Shown piece by piece: positions 1 to 11,422 of a DNA stretch of 64,000 nt. The stretch spans positions 1 through 64,000 of the forward strand of contig JAJUPC010000222.1 of assembly GCA_023614405.1 (NCBI GenBank), given 5' to 3'. The notes beneath the pieces were generated by a model. The model did no database searches and was not told the DNA's origin. It worked only from the letters and a program-made list of their open reading frames with translations. Numbering within the stretch: the first letter of the stretch is position 1; every line of letters begins with the position of its first letter. This DNA is from Avena insularis. Taxonomy: Eukaryota > Streptophyta > Magnoliopsida > Poales > Poaceae. Both the position numbers and the translations under genes were made by a program.

Positions 1-1159
1 CCCACTATTGTTGCAAAGACTCGAACCATTCTCTCTCCTTGAACCCGTGCTCGGTTCAGCCGAAATGAGTCAGCCGGGTCCAAGTTACCATGGGGTCCGA
101 ACTCGCTAGCACTCGAAACACTTCGCTAGGGAATTGGGGTTCTGATCGCTTTAGGGTGGCATGGCGGCGCGAATGATCCTATCAGGTGGCTGCCGTTGGC
201 AAGGGGCCCACGCCCCACCATGTAATGTAGCCTCACGCTAAGGGCCCTCACCTTGCTCTCTGGTCATGGTACTTCCACCGGAGGTTGATTCCAAATTTAA
301 CGGCGACGCCGGTGGAGCATGGCGGCGGCATTGGGGCTGGGTCTGGAGTGAAATTGCCCATCTTCGAACTCTCGGAGGTTTATATCCTCAAGAACCCTTC
401 CGGATGGATGGCAAAGTAATCGTTCAGGTCGTTTGTAAAATCATGGATTATACCATGTAAACTAAGATGATGGCACGTAAAAATTATGACGAAGCTTGAT
501 GTAATTCCTCATGGCAGAATAAATGGTAGCACCTTAAAGTAGTAAAGTTATTCTAACTCGATGACATCGTTACATGTGAAGGTGGCCGGGGGTCCCTCCT
601 GTGAAGCACGTTGTTATATTATGAGTTAACAGAGCAAAAAGGCTATCAAGTGAAAGATACTGTGTGATTTAGTCGCACTTCGCTTACAAGGAAACATTAG
701 AGGTGGGGGAAGTTTAGGCTCCACTTGGCAGTGCTCACGGTTGGAGAGGAAATTGGAATCGTACAATCAGAGATGATGGACTTTAGAAGGCATGCAATGA
801 CCTGATCTTGATGAGTATCACCTGGGAAGGCTGAAAGTGACCGAGGGTGGCTTCTGCATGCAGGAGAGTCTTTGCTGTAAGTGATGGGCCATAAAGAGGA
901 GCAGGAAATGTCATCCCTGTAGCAAGCACCCGAAGAAGGAACTTCACCAGGCTGACATTCATGCTGTAGAAGAGGATTTACCCAAGAGTCGTGACCACAC
1001 AAAGGCACCATGTCAGCAGAGTACAACCTCGAGATCCAAATACAAATGCCAATCGAATCCAGTAAGAAAGAAAACGCTAAGAGGGCTGGGGCACGGTGGT
1101 GAACACCTTTGAGTGGTAGCAAAGAGGCTAAGATGGACGCCAAAGACAGAGGCTACCAC
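1..1159. other. Unrecognised sequence, no supported gene
   Basis: Mixed-composition DNA with no protein family or RNA gene that I recognise. The longest open frame is about 148 codons on the minus strand (697-1143), but it shows no domain, codon pattern or promoter/splice context that separates it from chance. It may be the upstream part of the Mutator-like element that begins to be recognisable near 2640, but no terminal inverted repeat could be placed. Confidence 0.4.
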
Positions 1160-1505
1160 ACCCAGTGGAGAAGTAAAAACACTAATTTTGATTTTAACAC
1201 GTCATTGCACTGCTGTGTGAATTATGCCGCACGGCGAAGGAGAACGACGCTCAATAGTAGCAGCAAAAGGGCTAATTTGGAGCGAACACGCCATCCAGGT
1301 CGTGCAATAATGCCAAAGCCATCGAAGGAGAAGACGCCTGAATAGTAGCAAAGAAGGGCTAATAATTGGAGTTTAACACGTCATTGGGTCAACAAGCAAT
1401 AATGCTAGTATCTAAGGAGAAAAACGCCCAATAAGAGTAAAGATAAAGGGCTACATTAGAAGAAGAACACGGCCACTGCAGGTCGCAATAATGCCAAGCG
1501 ACCCT
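1160..1505 (+). repeat. Degenerate ~89-bp tandem repeat, about four copies
   Basis: Four diverged copies follow one another at roughly 1160-1248, 1249-1337, 1338-1426 and 1427-1505. Each contains a block like 'gtagcaaa-gggctaatt', then 'aacacg-cat', then 'caataatgcc' and finally 'aaggagaa-acgc'. The copies differ by substitutions as well as indels, so the repeat is old compared with the satellites further right. It lies upstream of the MULE transposase relic and could be an element-internal or subterminal repeat. No function is implied. Confidence 0.6.
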
Positions 1506-2639
1506 TCGAGCCAACACCCGTGAGGGGAGGCCATAGGAGATCACACCCAAGAGCAAGTAAGAAGCCTGGGCTTGATGGGGAATGGAACACGGATGTAAAC
1601 AAGCCTCTACCGATACCATCGAAAGATTACATCAGAAGGAGGATGTGTCATTGTGAAGAGCAAGAGGTAATTCGTGAGCACCAAGATGAAATTCGATTCC
1701 TCAACTGCTGTTTGTCCAATCAAGTACTCGGGATGCGTGCAAAACATAAGACCACCCCATGTGCAAAGCAGTAACCAACCGGGAAAGTGTCTTGGAGAAA
1801 TGACAGAGTCGTTTCTGCGAGGATGGACTGGCCAATGTTCCCTGGCTCCATCCGGTAAGATCGACGAGCAGCAAATTTCACGTCCATAGAGTCACTATGA
1901 TGTGCAAGATTAGGCATTAGGGGAGATGATGGCGTAAGATTCTCAATCTCGTGATGGAAGAAGTGTGTAATCAGAAGCGGATCAAGAATCGTGATGATGA
2001 AATAGACAATAGAACTTAATGATGAGGCTGGTATTCCGGCCGATGATTTGGGTGTTGAAGTAGAAGAAATGAAATACATGACCACGAAGTATCCTATAAT
2101 TTCAAGGTCGGGCACCCAGTTCGTGAGCATGGCATGAGTTCAGATGTCGCTCCAAAGCATTTTTGTATCAAGGGGAGTTCAACGCTTATCGATCAAGAAC
2201 TGGCTCGAGAGGTATGAGGCCGTTTTGCAAGTTAACATGGATGAATGGACGAAAGCCGAGGTAATATTGTCCATGGAGGATCACGCTAAGATCCTTACCT
2301 GGGCGCCGACCGCATTAGGGTATTGGGGCAAATGAATGCGTTAAAACCATTAGAATCCTCTCTCTTTTCGCCTATAATCTGGGCAATTGATGTGCGATAT
2401 CTTTCGCAACTAGTCGATTCGCTTATCTTTAAATGAATCAGGTTGCGTGAATGTAATGGGTTCCTGCGACACATGTGCGTCCGGCTGTGAAGCAAACTGA
2501 AAATCCTCAATGTAATGATAAGGGAGTGGGTGGTTATAGCAATCTATGTCCATACTAAAGCGATAACCCTAAGGAGACCACGCGAAGAATATTCAGACTC
2601 AGCTCTCGGTTCTAAATACACACATTGTCCTTCCGGGGA
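1506..2639 (+). other. Possible upstream/N-terminal part of the MULE; no gene resolved
   Basis: No frame stays convincingly open. One plus-strand stretch near 2020-2130 encodes an acidic segment (EAGIPADDLGVEVEEMKY), the kind of acidic N-terminus often found in Mutator-like transposases. It lies upstream of the recognisable transposase core, but it is too short to assign. The rest shows nothing I can name. Confidence 0.25.
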
Positions 2640-4344
2640 CACACGGTTTGGAAAACGTAGAGAAAGCTCCTGGGGTCTTGCAACGGGGATTGGACCAATA
2701 GTTTTAGGATGTTGTACAACTTCAAGGCGGAGATACAAGCTAGGTGTCCGGGACTGCTCGCCAGAGATTTTCGACAATTTAATCTAAGGTGGTAAAATAT
2801 ATTTCAAAGATTTTTCATGGCGCTAAACCTTGCATCGATGGATTCAAGGGCGGGCCGAAGTCAGATCTAAGTGTAGACAAAGACTGGCCCTAACCGGCAA
2901 ATGGAAAGGTCATTTACGCTCATCCGCCACAACACTTGATGGTCATAACCGGATGTTCCCAAAGCGGGCATTCGGTCTGTTTGAGATAGAAACGGGAGGA
3001 AAACTGGACTGGTCCTGCTTATGAGGTAGCTCAGAGATCAATAGCCACATGGATCGATTGGCTATATCCACTGATGCATGCAAAGGGTCATAAATTTAAT
3101 GCAAAAGGAAGGAGGTGTTCCCCATGGCCAGTCAATGGAAGGTAGAGAATGCCATGCCCATAAGGATGATGCTCAACTTGTACCTGCTCACACTATGCGT
3201 GCAAACAGGATTTCAAGATGTTTCCTCGCCGCTAGAGTTTACAAACCCAGTAGTAAAAGCGATTATTTCATGAGCAAGATTTTTGTCAAGCCCCGAACTT
3301 CCTCAGACATTTATCAGCCATCCATCATTCTGCAGCTTCATGGAAGAGGAGTCAATTCCTAAACCTCGACATCAAAGGATTACATAAACAACAACCTTGC
3401 AAAATGCTTGAATAACTGGGTGAAGGACATAAAAGTGTGTCCCGTTCATATCTTGATGGACAAAGACATACGCAGTATGACTATGAAGCTATTAAATATA
3501 AGCGAGAGAGATCGTAGGAGACTTAGAGGACATATGCTACCGCTAGTTGTATAGCAACTGCACAAGAGAAGCCGAGGACTTGCTCATCTTAGGTTCTCCC
3601 GCCAACCAAATGCCTGTAAGCTGCATGAGGTGGTTGATATGTGTCCAAGAGGCAAAAGGGATGTTGTGAACATCCATCCGCGAGAATGCACCGCTAGAAA
3701 GTGGCAAAGATATCGGGAAACCTTATGACCACGCTTTGTCATTCTTCTTGTGAAGAAAAGAACTCTCACCACATTTCGGATCAAGAGATTTGCTCAGATC
3801 TACTACTCTATGGAAAAGTTCGAGTTTCGCACGCCGTGGATCCGCCGAGCCATGTATGCATCTCCATCTCGCTGGCCTCAAGTCAAACTTTCCGTCTTTT
3901 GGGAGCTTTGCACAACTTCAAAGTTAGCAAAAAAGGGCAAGTAGGGAAGACCCTGTGTGAATAGGTTTAAGAATTTTCTCGAGAAGAAGGATTTCGGGCT
4001 TATGTGCTAAAAAGAAGGCAAAAAATGATGCAAGACTCGCCATCTTATAGGAAGTTATAGAGCAAAATTGATGTCCCTTTAATGCTCCCAAACCTAGGTA
4101 TGAGATGGTACATTCACACAAAAAATTGTTTATAGTCCTGAGATATAAGGTAGTAATCCATGTACTGTTTTTTGCAGAAGCTTAAAGGTAAGAACAAGAC
4201 AAACCGACTCGCAAGGATTTTGTCGCTGGAAGAAGAAACCAAAACGAAAGTGGAGTGATGATGCCTAGACAAGATTGTAGTTGACATTCCACTGACATTC
4301 CATCATTTTGGCCCGTGATGCAGTGGTAATGTGAAGGTAAGAAA
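2640..4344 (+). pseudogene. Mutator-like (MULE) transposase, broken 5'/central part
   Basis: Read across several frames, this stretch follows the order of a plant MuDR-type transposase. It starts with GDWTNSFRMLYNFKAEIQAR at 2685-2744 and CIDGFK at 2831-2848. An aspartate follows at 2876-2878, next to LTGKWKG, and then LDGHNRMFP at about 2935-2961. The second aspartate lies in STDACKG at 3067-3087, and AARVYKPSSKSDYFM near 3229-3273. After YINNNLAKCLNNWVKDIK at 3381-3434 comes a SWIM zinc-finger remnant at about 3680-3740 (C...KWQ...GKPYDHA). YYSMEKF lies near 3801-3821, WPQVKLSV near 3880, and a zinc-knuckle remnant CPFNAPKPR at 4073-4099. The family cuts and pastes DNA in the nucleus. Numerous frameshifts and stops make it non-functional as written. 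The copia element splits it after 4344. The motif order makes the family call firm; the 5' limit is uncertain. Confidence 0.82.
4340..4344. repeat. Target-site duplication AGAAA, left copy
   Basis: The five bases directly before the 5' LTR start (TGTTGG) are AGAAA. The same five follow the 3' LTR end at 13156-13160. A 5-bp duplication is what copia integrases normally leave, so both LTR ends are original and the element is a single unrearranged insertion. Confidence 0.85.
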
Positions 4345-6118
4345 TGTTGGAGATATACCCAAGAGGCAATAATAAAAGGGTATATATTATATCTTTGTGT
4401 TTATGATGAATGTTTACATCCCATGCTATAATTGTATTATAAGGAAACACTAATACATGTGTGTTTTGTAAAACACAAAAGAGTCCCTAGTAAGCCTCTT
4501 GTGGAACTAGTTTGTTGATTAATTGATGATCATGGTTTCATCACTGGTGGACATTGATGTCATTAATAACAAGGTTATATCATTAGGGAGAAATGTGATG
4601 GACACACACACCCATAGTAAGCGTAGTATAAGATCAAGTCATTAAGTTCAGACATTGGGTTATAAGCTTTCAAATGCATAGTAACTTCCAACTCTTCACC
4701 ATGAGGTTATGTTGTTAATCACCATCACCGGATGGGTACTTTGATGACATCAAACACCGTCAGAATCGGGTGGTTATAAAGGTGCTGGCATTGGGTATTC
4801 TCGGAAAAGTATGTGTTGGAAGTTTATGGACCAAGATTGGACGGTTCATCTATATGACTCGATAGATACATGCTTCCGGGCCCTTCCTTGCGTGGGAATG
4901 TCATCTAGTTAGCTGGTGCGCTACGTGACCGGTCATGCAAAGGATGACATAACATGGAACGAGTAAAGAGGTACTTTATCTCAGAATAGGTAGAATCTAG
5001 GTATGGAGATATCGACGCATCAAACCTCGGATAAGTAGAATATCGCTGCGACAAAGGGAATTGGTTTTATATGTTAATGGTTCTATCGATCACGGTCATC
5101 ATGAGTATGTGGGAACCATTATGGATCTCCGTGCATCCTCAACGATGGTTATTGATCGAGAGGTGTCTTCAATTATGTCTCGCATATTCACGTAACCGTA
5201 GGGGTGAGACACTTAAAGTTCAAGTTGTTTAAGTAGATATGGAATATGCGTTGGAGACCGAATGTTGTTCGGAAGGTCTCTGGATTGGATCCGATACACG
5301 TAGGAGATCCGTAATTGTCCGGAGAATAAGATTCATATATTGGGGATCATTTTCTAAGTTAGGAAATGTCCGAGTGTTTCGTAGAGGAGATTCTAGAAGG
5401 TTTCAGAATGTTCGAAGGTTTTAGAAGATTTCTTGGGAGTTTGCTTGAAAAAACCAAGAAAGGACTCAAGGGAGTCTTTAGGCAAAGAGACGATTCTGCG
5501 TGGGGGAGGAGGATTCTCCTCCCAACTGCACGGGCCAAGGTGAGGGAGGGAGTCCCACTAGGATTCCTCCCATGGCGCCTCCCCTCCTTTAAATAGAGGG
5601 AGGAGGGCGCCACCCCGAAAGCACACCATCATAACAAACCCTAGCCGCCTCTCTCCTCTCCTTCTTTGATCCGCTTAGGCTGGCTTCCCTGCAGAATTTT
5701 CTACTCCACTACCTCACCACCACCACACCCATTGCCATGCCGCTTAGGATCTCCGGGAGAAGATTCACTACCGGCCACGTCACCGGGAACAAACAGGAGA
5801 GGAAGGTCTGCTTGGACCGTGATCGCAGGACCGATCATGGAAGCGGTGTTACTTGCCGAACGCTGCCGCACACGGAAAGCGATCGGCCCATTACGACGAT
5901 CTTTGAGATCGACAAGGTGATCGATTACATCAACCCTCGGGAAGATCTAACTGCAACGCTTTCGGGCCTCTAATGTAGGGTTAAAGTACAGGATCTGATC
6001 TCGGCCCCAGCATACGTCTACGGATAGATTAGATCTTGGCTTTTATCTGTAGATTAGATCTCGGGTTTTGTTCGCTCTGTGGTAGAAATTTTTGTTTTCC
6101 GCATGCTACCAACCCATC
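4345..6118 (+). repeat. 5' LTR of the copia element (~1774 bp)
   Basis: Starts TGTTGGAGATATACCC and ends near CAACCCATC, directly before the primer-binding site. It aligns along its length with 11423-13155. Shared blocks include the stretch around TGATTAATTGATGATCATGG, the stretch around GGTTATAAAGGTG, the run of AGAAGGTTT-type repeats before 5460, and the TATA region at about 5588. It should carry the element's promoter and RNA start. It is about 40 bp longer than the 3' copy because of scattered small gaps. Confidence 0.92.
5574..5611. promoter_or_regulatory. LTR TATA box inside an imperfect palindrome (5' LTR)
   Basis: The TATA-like TTTAAATA at 5588-5595 is flanked by GGCGCC on both sides (5574-5579 and 5606-5611). 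Purine/pyrimidine arms (CCTCC ... GGGAGG) continue the dyad between them. The same arrangement recurs in the 3' LTR. Position and sequence fit the core promoter of this retrotransposon family; transcript start and strength are not visible. Confidence 0.6.
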
Positions 6119-6120
6119 GC

Positions 6121-6132
6121 TGGTATCGAGCC
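6121..6132 (+). other. Primer-binding site, initiator Met-tRNA type
   Basis: TGGTATCGAGCC begins two bases after the 5' LTR end. The usual copia primer site is TGGTATCAGAGC, complementary to the 3' end of initiator methionine tRNA; this copy lacks one A. It primes minus-strand cDNA synthesis. Confidence 0.85.
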
Positions 6133-7342
6133 TATTTGTCTATGAATGAGATCAAGGTAACGTAGTAGAACATAATGGTTTTGCATGGGGCGCTGGTGCT
6201 CGTAGCAGTCGCTTTTTTGCTTTTGGTGGTAGGTGTACTTTGCATCTTGTGGTATGGTGGGGATGAAGCGGCTCAAGCCTAACCTTACATATCATCGCAA
6301 CATGAGACTTGGTCCTTACGCTATTGACGGTAACTTCGCTTTTGCCAAGACAAGTGGCTTCTATGGGTGTCTCTGGCTCCCATCATAGTATAGATCCAAT
6401 CTACACTTTGCACTTGATAGCACTCAGATCAACGCTAGGTTCAGCAGTAGGTAAGATCCGTTTATTCGAAAGCCCCAAACCACGTAAAACATGCAAAGAA
6501 AATTAGAGGCTCTAACTTGTTTTTGTAGGGGTTTTGTGATGTGATATGGCCATCTTGTGATTGTGATTATATTTGATGTATGCAATGATCCTTGTTGTAA
6601 TATGGCAACCTACAGGAGCCTAATGGTTGTCTTTAACTCATAAGACCATGTGGCCATTCATCTTGTAATAGCTTTTTATTCCAAGTAGTTGTAATAGTTG
6701 CCGGTGATGATGGACAACCATGAAGTTGCCACCCACCTTGGACGCAATGTTGGTGATGATGAAGATCATGTCCTGCTTTGGAGATGGAGATCAAAGGCAT
6801 AAGAAGAAAGGGCCATATCATATCACACCACTATGAATTGCCCGTGATGTTAACTTTTATGCATCTTGTATTGCTTAGATCGCGACGTAGCATTATAAGA
6901 TGATCCTCTCACTAAATTTCAAGTAATAAAGTGTTCGTCTTAGTTGGCACTGCTAAGCTAAGACTCGCTGCTCCAAGCATCTCGTGATGATCGATGTGAT
7001 GATTCTACGTAGCATACAACGGGTGCAAGCCAGATTTGCACATGCAAAACTATATATTAATCTTGACGAGCCTAGCATGTGGGCATGGTCTCGGAACACG
7101 GAATACCGAAGGTGTAGAGCATGAATCATATAAGTGATATGATGAACATGAAGATTGTTCGCCGATGAAACTACATCTTCTCTCGTGAAGATCGGGCTTG
7201 GTGTAGTGGACTTGGTTCGTAATCACTAAGACAATGTGAGGGATGTTGTTTTGAGTGGAGTTCACCTAGTTAATTTAAGAATTAAATTGAACTCAATTTA
7301 TCATGAACTTAGTCTAAACTACTTGCAAATTTGCTGTAGATT
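6133..7342 (+). other. Untranslated leader of the copia element
   Basis: About 1.2 kb between the primer site and the gag start, without a conserved reading frame. Long 5' leaders are normal in the Angela/BARE group and hold packaging and dimerisation signals, which cannot be pinpointed here. The small ORFs in it (for example 6309-6506) show no similarity that I recognise. Confidence 0.7.
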
Positions 7343-8280
7343 ATGGCTAACCTCTCCATCAATTTCAATGCTGCTCCTAGAGAAAGAAAAGCTTAAGAAC
7401 AATGGGAAGCAACTTCAACGGACCTGGCTCATGTGGTCTCAAGATTGTCCTTAGGGCTGGTCGATGACCTATGTGCTCTAAGCACCGCTAGGTGACCCAC
7501 TCCTCGCAGAGCGAGATGCCACCGATGACGTAGAAAGAATGTTTATGCCACTCGGAAAAATCATTACTCCACAGCCTCAAAGCTGTGCCATCCTCACGGG
7601 TTTAGAACGTAGCCTCTGTAAGCTTGAGCACCAATGACTGCTCGGAGATCATTAAGGAGCTCAAGCTCATTTTTGAGACTCACGCCGGTGCCAACAAGTG
7701 GAGAGCTATGCGTGAGGCTCTCCGAAAAGTTCTTAATTCTTACCTCAGAGTGATGGAAGAGGGAAGTCTGCTAGCTTAGTATGTGCTCACCATGTTTGGG
7801 CACGCAAACAAGCTCCAAGAGTTGGGGATAACGATCTCAATGAGTTAGGGATTCACCGTAGTTCCTCCAATCACCGCTAATCGAAAGTTATAAGAATTTC
7901 AGGATGAACTACAATATGCAATCATGAACAAGACGCTGTTCTGAACTATCGCATCTATGCCGGGGGTAAAAACTGCTAAAAGTGGAGATCAAGAAGGAGC
8001 ACCAAGTGCTGATGTAGTTAATAAGACCACCAATTTCAAGAAACAGGCAAGCTTCTCCAAGAAAAAAGGGCAACTTCAAGAAGGACGGCAAGAAAGCCGC
8101 CGCAGACTCGCTAAGAAGCCTCTCCAAGGCTAACCGGTCCCCTAAGCTCCGTAAACTCGAGTGCTTCTATCGCAGGGTGCCGTCACACCGGAAGCTTAAC
8201 CGCCTCTAAGTACCTAGCAGATCTCGAAGAATGGCAACATCAAGAAGAAAGGTATATTCGATATACATGTTATTGATGTA
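7343..8280 (+). pseudogene. copia gag (capsid/nucleocapsid), frameshifted
   Basis: The start ATG at 7343 opens MANLSINFNAAP, the type of N-terminus used by Angela/BARE gag. KLKNNGSNFNG follows in another frame after an early frameshift. The capsid (UBN2/retrotran_gag) region is recognisable by EIIKELKLIFETHAGANKW at about 7650-7705. A lysine-rich linker (NKTTNFKKQASFSKKK) at about 8020-8070 leads to a zinc-knuckle remnant starting ECFY at about 8159-8170. In that knuckle the second cysteine appears lost while His is kept. Gag forms the cytoplasmic virus-like particle. At least six frame or stop breaks prevent translation as written. gag and pol form one polyprotein in this clade, so the right limit is a domain limit. 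Confidence 0.85.
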
Positions 8281-8640
8281 TCTTACTAGTAGTCGAAGTA
8301 TTATCTCGGGTATTTGATACCGGGTTCAATGGGCTCATTTGTAAACTCGGAAACAGAGCTGCTAATAAACAACAAAGACTAGCAAGAGACGAAAGGTGAC
8401 GATGCGCGTTGCTAATCGGCTCCAAGGTTGATGTGATCGCCGTCGGCACGCCCCCACATCTACCTTGGGATTAGTTTTAAATTTGAATAATTGTTATTTG
8501 GTGCCCTCAAGAAGTAAGGGCGATAATGAACATTATATCCTCGATCTTGTTTATTATGCGTAGACGTTACTCTTTTAAGTCCGAGAACAAAGGTTGTTCG
8601 ATTATAAGGAGTAATACCTTTTTATGGTAATGCACTGAGA
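8281..8640 (+). pseudogene. copia aspartic protease domain, broken
   Basis: The family segment around IDVYLTSS (about 8270-8293) precedes FDTGF at 8313-8327. This carries the catalytic Asp-Thr-Gly (codons 8316-8324) of a retrotransposon pepsin-like protease, which cuts the Gag-Pol polyprotein. Downstream, DVIAVGTPPHLPLG-like residues at about 8430-8475 match the usual flap and second-lobe region. Frame changes occur between these blocks. Family order (gag, protease, integrase) supports the call. Confidence 0.75.
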
Positions 8641-8724
8641 TGAATGGTTTATTCTTATTGAATCTCGACAAGTAGTGATACACATGTTACAACATAGATG
8701 CTAAACGAATAAAATTGAATGATA

Positions 8725-9545
8725 ATTCTACATACTACGTGGCACCGTCTGCCTTGGTCACATTGGAGTGAAGCGATGAAGAAACTCCATTCGATGGACT
8801 TCTTGAACCACTTTATTTTGAATCACTTGAAAGATGCTAAGCATGTCTAATGGGAAAAATGATCAAGACTCCATTCTCTCGAATAATGGAGCGAAGCCAT
8901 GACTTTATTGGAAATAATATACACCGATGTGTAAAAGCGGCCCAATGAGTGTAGTGCATCGCTGGTGATATCGTGTTATGTTCTCATACTTTCACGGATG
9001 ACTTAAGTAGGATATGGGTATGCATTCACTTTATGAAACATAAGTCCCGAAACTTTCGAGAAGCTTAAGGCGAATTTCAAAGTGAAGTGGAAAAATCATC
9101 GCAACAAGAAGATTAAGTTTCGCTCGACCGCTGGAGAGGTGAATATCTGAAAGTTATGAGTTTGGCATGCATTTAAATAAATGTGGAATACTTTCAGCTT
9201 TTTTGACACCGCCTGAACACCACAAAGAATGTCAGGTCCGAACGTCCGAATCGAACTCTCTTAGATATGGTTCGTCTATGATGTCTCTACAGATTTACAC
9301 TATCGCTTTTGGGGCTATGCATTAGAGACAAATGCAAGATTCACTTTAAATAGGGCACCATCTAAATCCGCTGAAACGACACCGCATTTAATTGTGGTTT
9401 GGTAAGAAACCTGTTGTCGCTCCTCAAAGTTTGGGGGTTGCTAAGCGGTTTATGTAAAGAAGTTACAACCCGATAAGCTTGAACCCAAAGCGAGAAATGC
9501 GCTCTTCATAGGATACCCTAAAGAAACAATTGGGTATACCTTCTA
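8725..9545 (+). pseudogene. copia integrase (HHCC finger, DDE core, C-terminal segment), broken
   Basis: The N-terminal HHCC finger spans about 8730-8880: a WHRL-type histidine motif, HIG, then a cysteine pair before GKMIKTPF. The first core aspartate lies in the IHTDV-like block at 8920-8931. The second lies near 9128-9150 (KFRS...GGEY remnant), where bases are missing. The glutamate block (RTSESNSLRYGSSMM frame, SERxNRTLLDM in another) is at about 9225-9290. The C-terminal part near 9398-9545 reads WFGKKP and then FIGYPKETIGYTFYHRS-like residues around 9510-9550. The enzyme joins cDNA ends to host DNA in the nucleus. Repeated frameshifts make this copy inactive as written. Confidence 0.85.
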
Positions 9546-9879
9546 TCATAGATCCAAGGCAAAGTTTTCTATTGCCAAGAATGGATCCTTTTCTTGAGAA
9601 GGAGTTTCTCTTGAAAGAAGTGACCGGAAGGAAAGTAGAAATTCGACGAGGTTATTGGAACCTTCTCTCGAGTTGAGAGTAGCGCAAAGACCGAAGATGT
9701 TTTTGTGCCACCGCACTAATTGGAGAGGAAGCTCATGATGGTGATCATGAAACTTCGAACGGGTTACCATCGAACCTCGCAGTCAACGAGGGTTCGCACC
9801 ACTCAGTGGTATGACTCGCCTTGAACGCCATGTTGGTGACAACACTGAGACCCCGTGACGATGAAGAAGCTATGGTGAG

Positions 9880-10910
9880 CCTAGATTCCTATAAATTGCT
9901 AGAAGCCATGAACCAAATGGGATCCATGTACGAAACCAAGTATGGACTTTGGTGGACTTACCATCGATGGCCGTAAGCTTCGAGAACAAATGGCTTTTCA
10001 AAAGAAAACAGATGCTAATGGTAATGTTACCGTTTATAAGCTCGATTTGTCGCCGCAAGGGTTCCGGCAAATTCAAGGAGTTGATTACGATGAGACTTTT
10101 CACCAAGATGTAAGCTAAAGTCTGGAGGATTTTGTTATCAATCGCTGCATATTTCGATTATGAGATTTGGCGATGGATGTCAAAACGGCATTCCTAATGG
10201 AGACATTGAGGAAGAGTTGTATATGGTACAACCCAAGGGTTTTGTCGATCCTAGTGATAAATGGCCGACAAGGTATGCAAACTTCAAGACTCCATTTATG
10301 GATTGAAGCAAGCATCCCGGAGTTGGAATCAACGCTTTGATAAAGTAATCAAAATCCTTGGATTTATACAAACTTATGGAGAAGCTTGTATTTACAAGAA
10401 AGTGAGTGGAGCTCAGAAGCATTCCTAGTACTATATGTAGATGACATATTGTTGATTGGGAATGATATATAACTTCTTAATAGCGCCAAAACCTATTTGA
10501 ATAATAGTTTTTCAATGAAGGATTCTTGGAAAAGATATATTCTAGGCATCAAGATTTATAGAGATAGATCAAGACCTAATATCGCCACAAAGTACATACT
10601 TAGACAAAGTTCTAAAGAAGTTTAGAATGTAAGAGAGCAAGAAAGGGTTCGTGCTCCATGTTGTAAGACCTGAGTAAGACTCAAAGTCCTGGCTACGGCA
10701 GAAGATAGAGAAAAGATGAATAATATTCCTATGCGCTGGCCATAGGTTCTATCATGTATGCCATGTCAGGTACAAGACCGTATATAGCACATGCCGTTAG
10801 TTTGACTAGTGCATATCAAAGTGATCCTCGAATGGAGCACCGGATACGGTCAAGAATATCCTAAAGTACCTAAATAGGACTAAGGATATGGTTCTTTCAT
10901 GGAGGTGATG
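9880..10910 (+). pseudogene. copia reverse transcriptase (RVT_2), broken
   Basis: The VWTLVDLP block at about 9939-9962 marks the start of the RVT_2 domain. The region around 10140-10270 (DVKTAFL...EEELYMVQPKGF type) carries the first catalytic aspartate motif. The strictly conserved YVDDILLIGND lies at 10434-10466, including the two active-site aspartates. The palm/connection part continues to about 10910 (RTKDMVLSW). The enzyme copies element RNA into cDNA inside the particle. The YVDD motif is intact, but surrounding frameshifts (for example between 10180 and 10430) break the chain. The family call is firm. Confidence 0.9.
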
Positions 10911-10914
10911 AACA

Positions 10915-11400
10915 TGTTGTAAACGGTTACACCGATGTTAGTTGGAACACCCATCCAGATGACTCAAGTCACACCGATAATGCATTTATTTTGAATGGTG
11001 CCGCAGTTGAGTAGAGGAGTGCCAAACAAAGCGTTGTGGCTAAATCTTCAACCGAATCGAATACATAGCCGCTTCGAGGCTGCACAAGAAGCCATATGGA
11101 TGAAGGAGTTCACACTGAACTTGGCATGGTTCCCAAGCAGTGTTGGACCCGATGGCCATCTATCGTGACAACACAGTGCCATAGCTAATGCACAGAGCCA
11201 AGGTCACATAGCAAGTCAAGCACATCGGGTTACGCTTCCATGCTATTCGCGTAAGTATGTCCGAGGATGGTGACATAAAGATTTGCAGTACACACCGATC
11301 CGAATGTGGCGATCCGCTGACTAAACCTCTCCCTAGAGCAAAGCATGACCAACACCGTAACGCCATGGGTGTTAGGTATATTAACATGTAATCTAGATTA
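10915..11400 (+). pseudogene. copia RNase H domain, broken
   Basis: VNGYTDVSW at about 10920-10946 holds the first catalytic Asp. RSAKQSVVAKSSTE near 11011-11055 leads to the glutamate/EYIAA motif, where a base is missing. Later blocks give EPRSHSKSSTSGY-like (LEPRSHxKSKHV type) residues around 11190-11235, and VHTDPNVA at about 11290-11313. The domain removes the RNA strand during cDNA synthesis. It is the last pol domain, as expected for Ty1-copia, and is followed directly by the polypurine tract. Several frameshifts are visible. Confidence 0.85.
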
Positions 11401-11410
11401 TTGACTCTAG

Positions 11411-11422
11411 TGCAAGTGGAGA
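11411..11422 (+). other. Polypurine tract before the 3' LTR
   Basis: TGCAAGTGGAGA lies directly upstream of the 3' LTR start. The group usually has a similar AAGTGGGAGA-type tract here, which primes plus-strand cDNA. One or two bases, including part of the LTR's first TGTT, appear to be missing. Confidence 0.65.

Noticed and set aside
266..460. 64-codon plus-strand ORF near the left edge
   Set aside because: Short, no motif, and no promoter or splice signal. Not distinguishable from chance.
697..1143. 148-codon minus-strand ORF
   Set aside because: No recognisable domain, no start or splice context, and the sequence lies in degenerate DNA upstream of a transposon relic.
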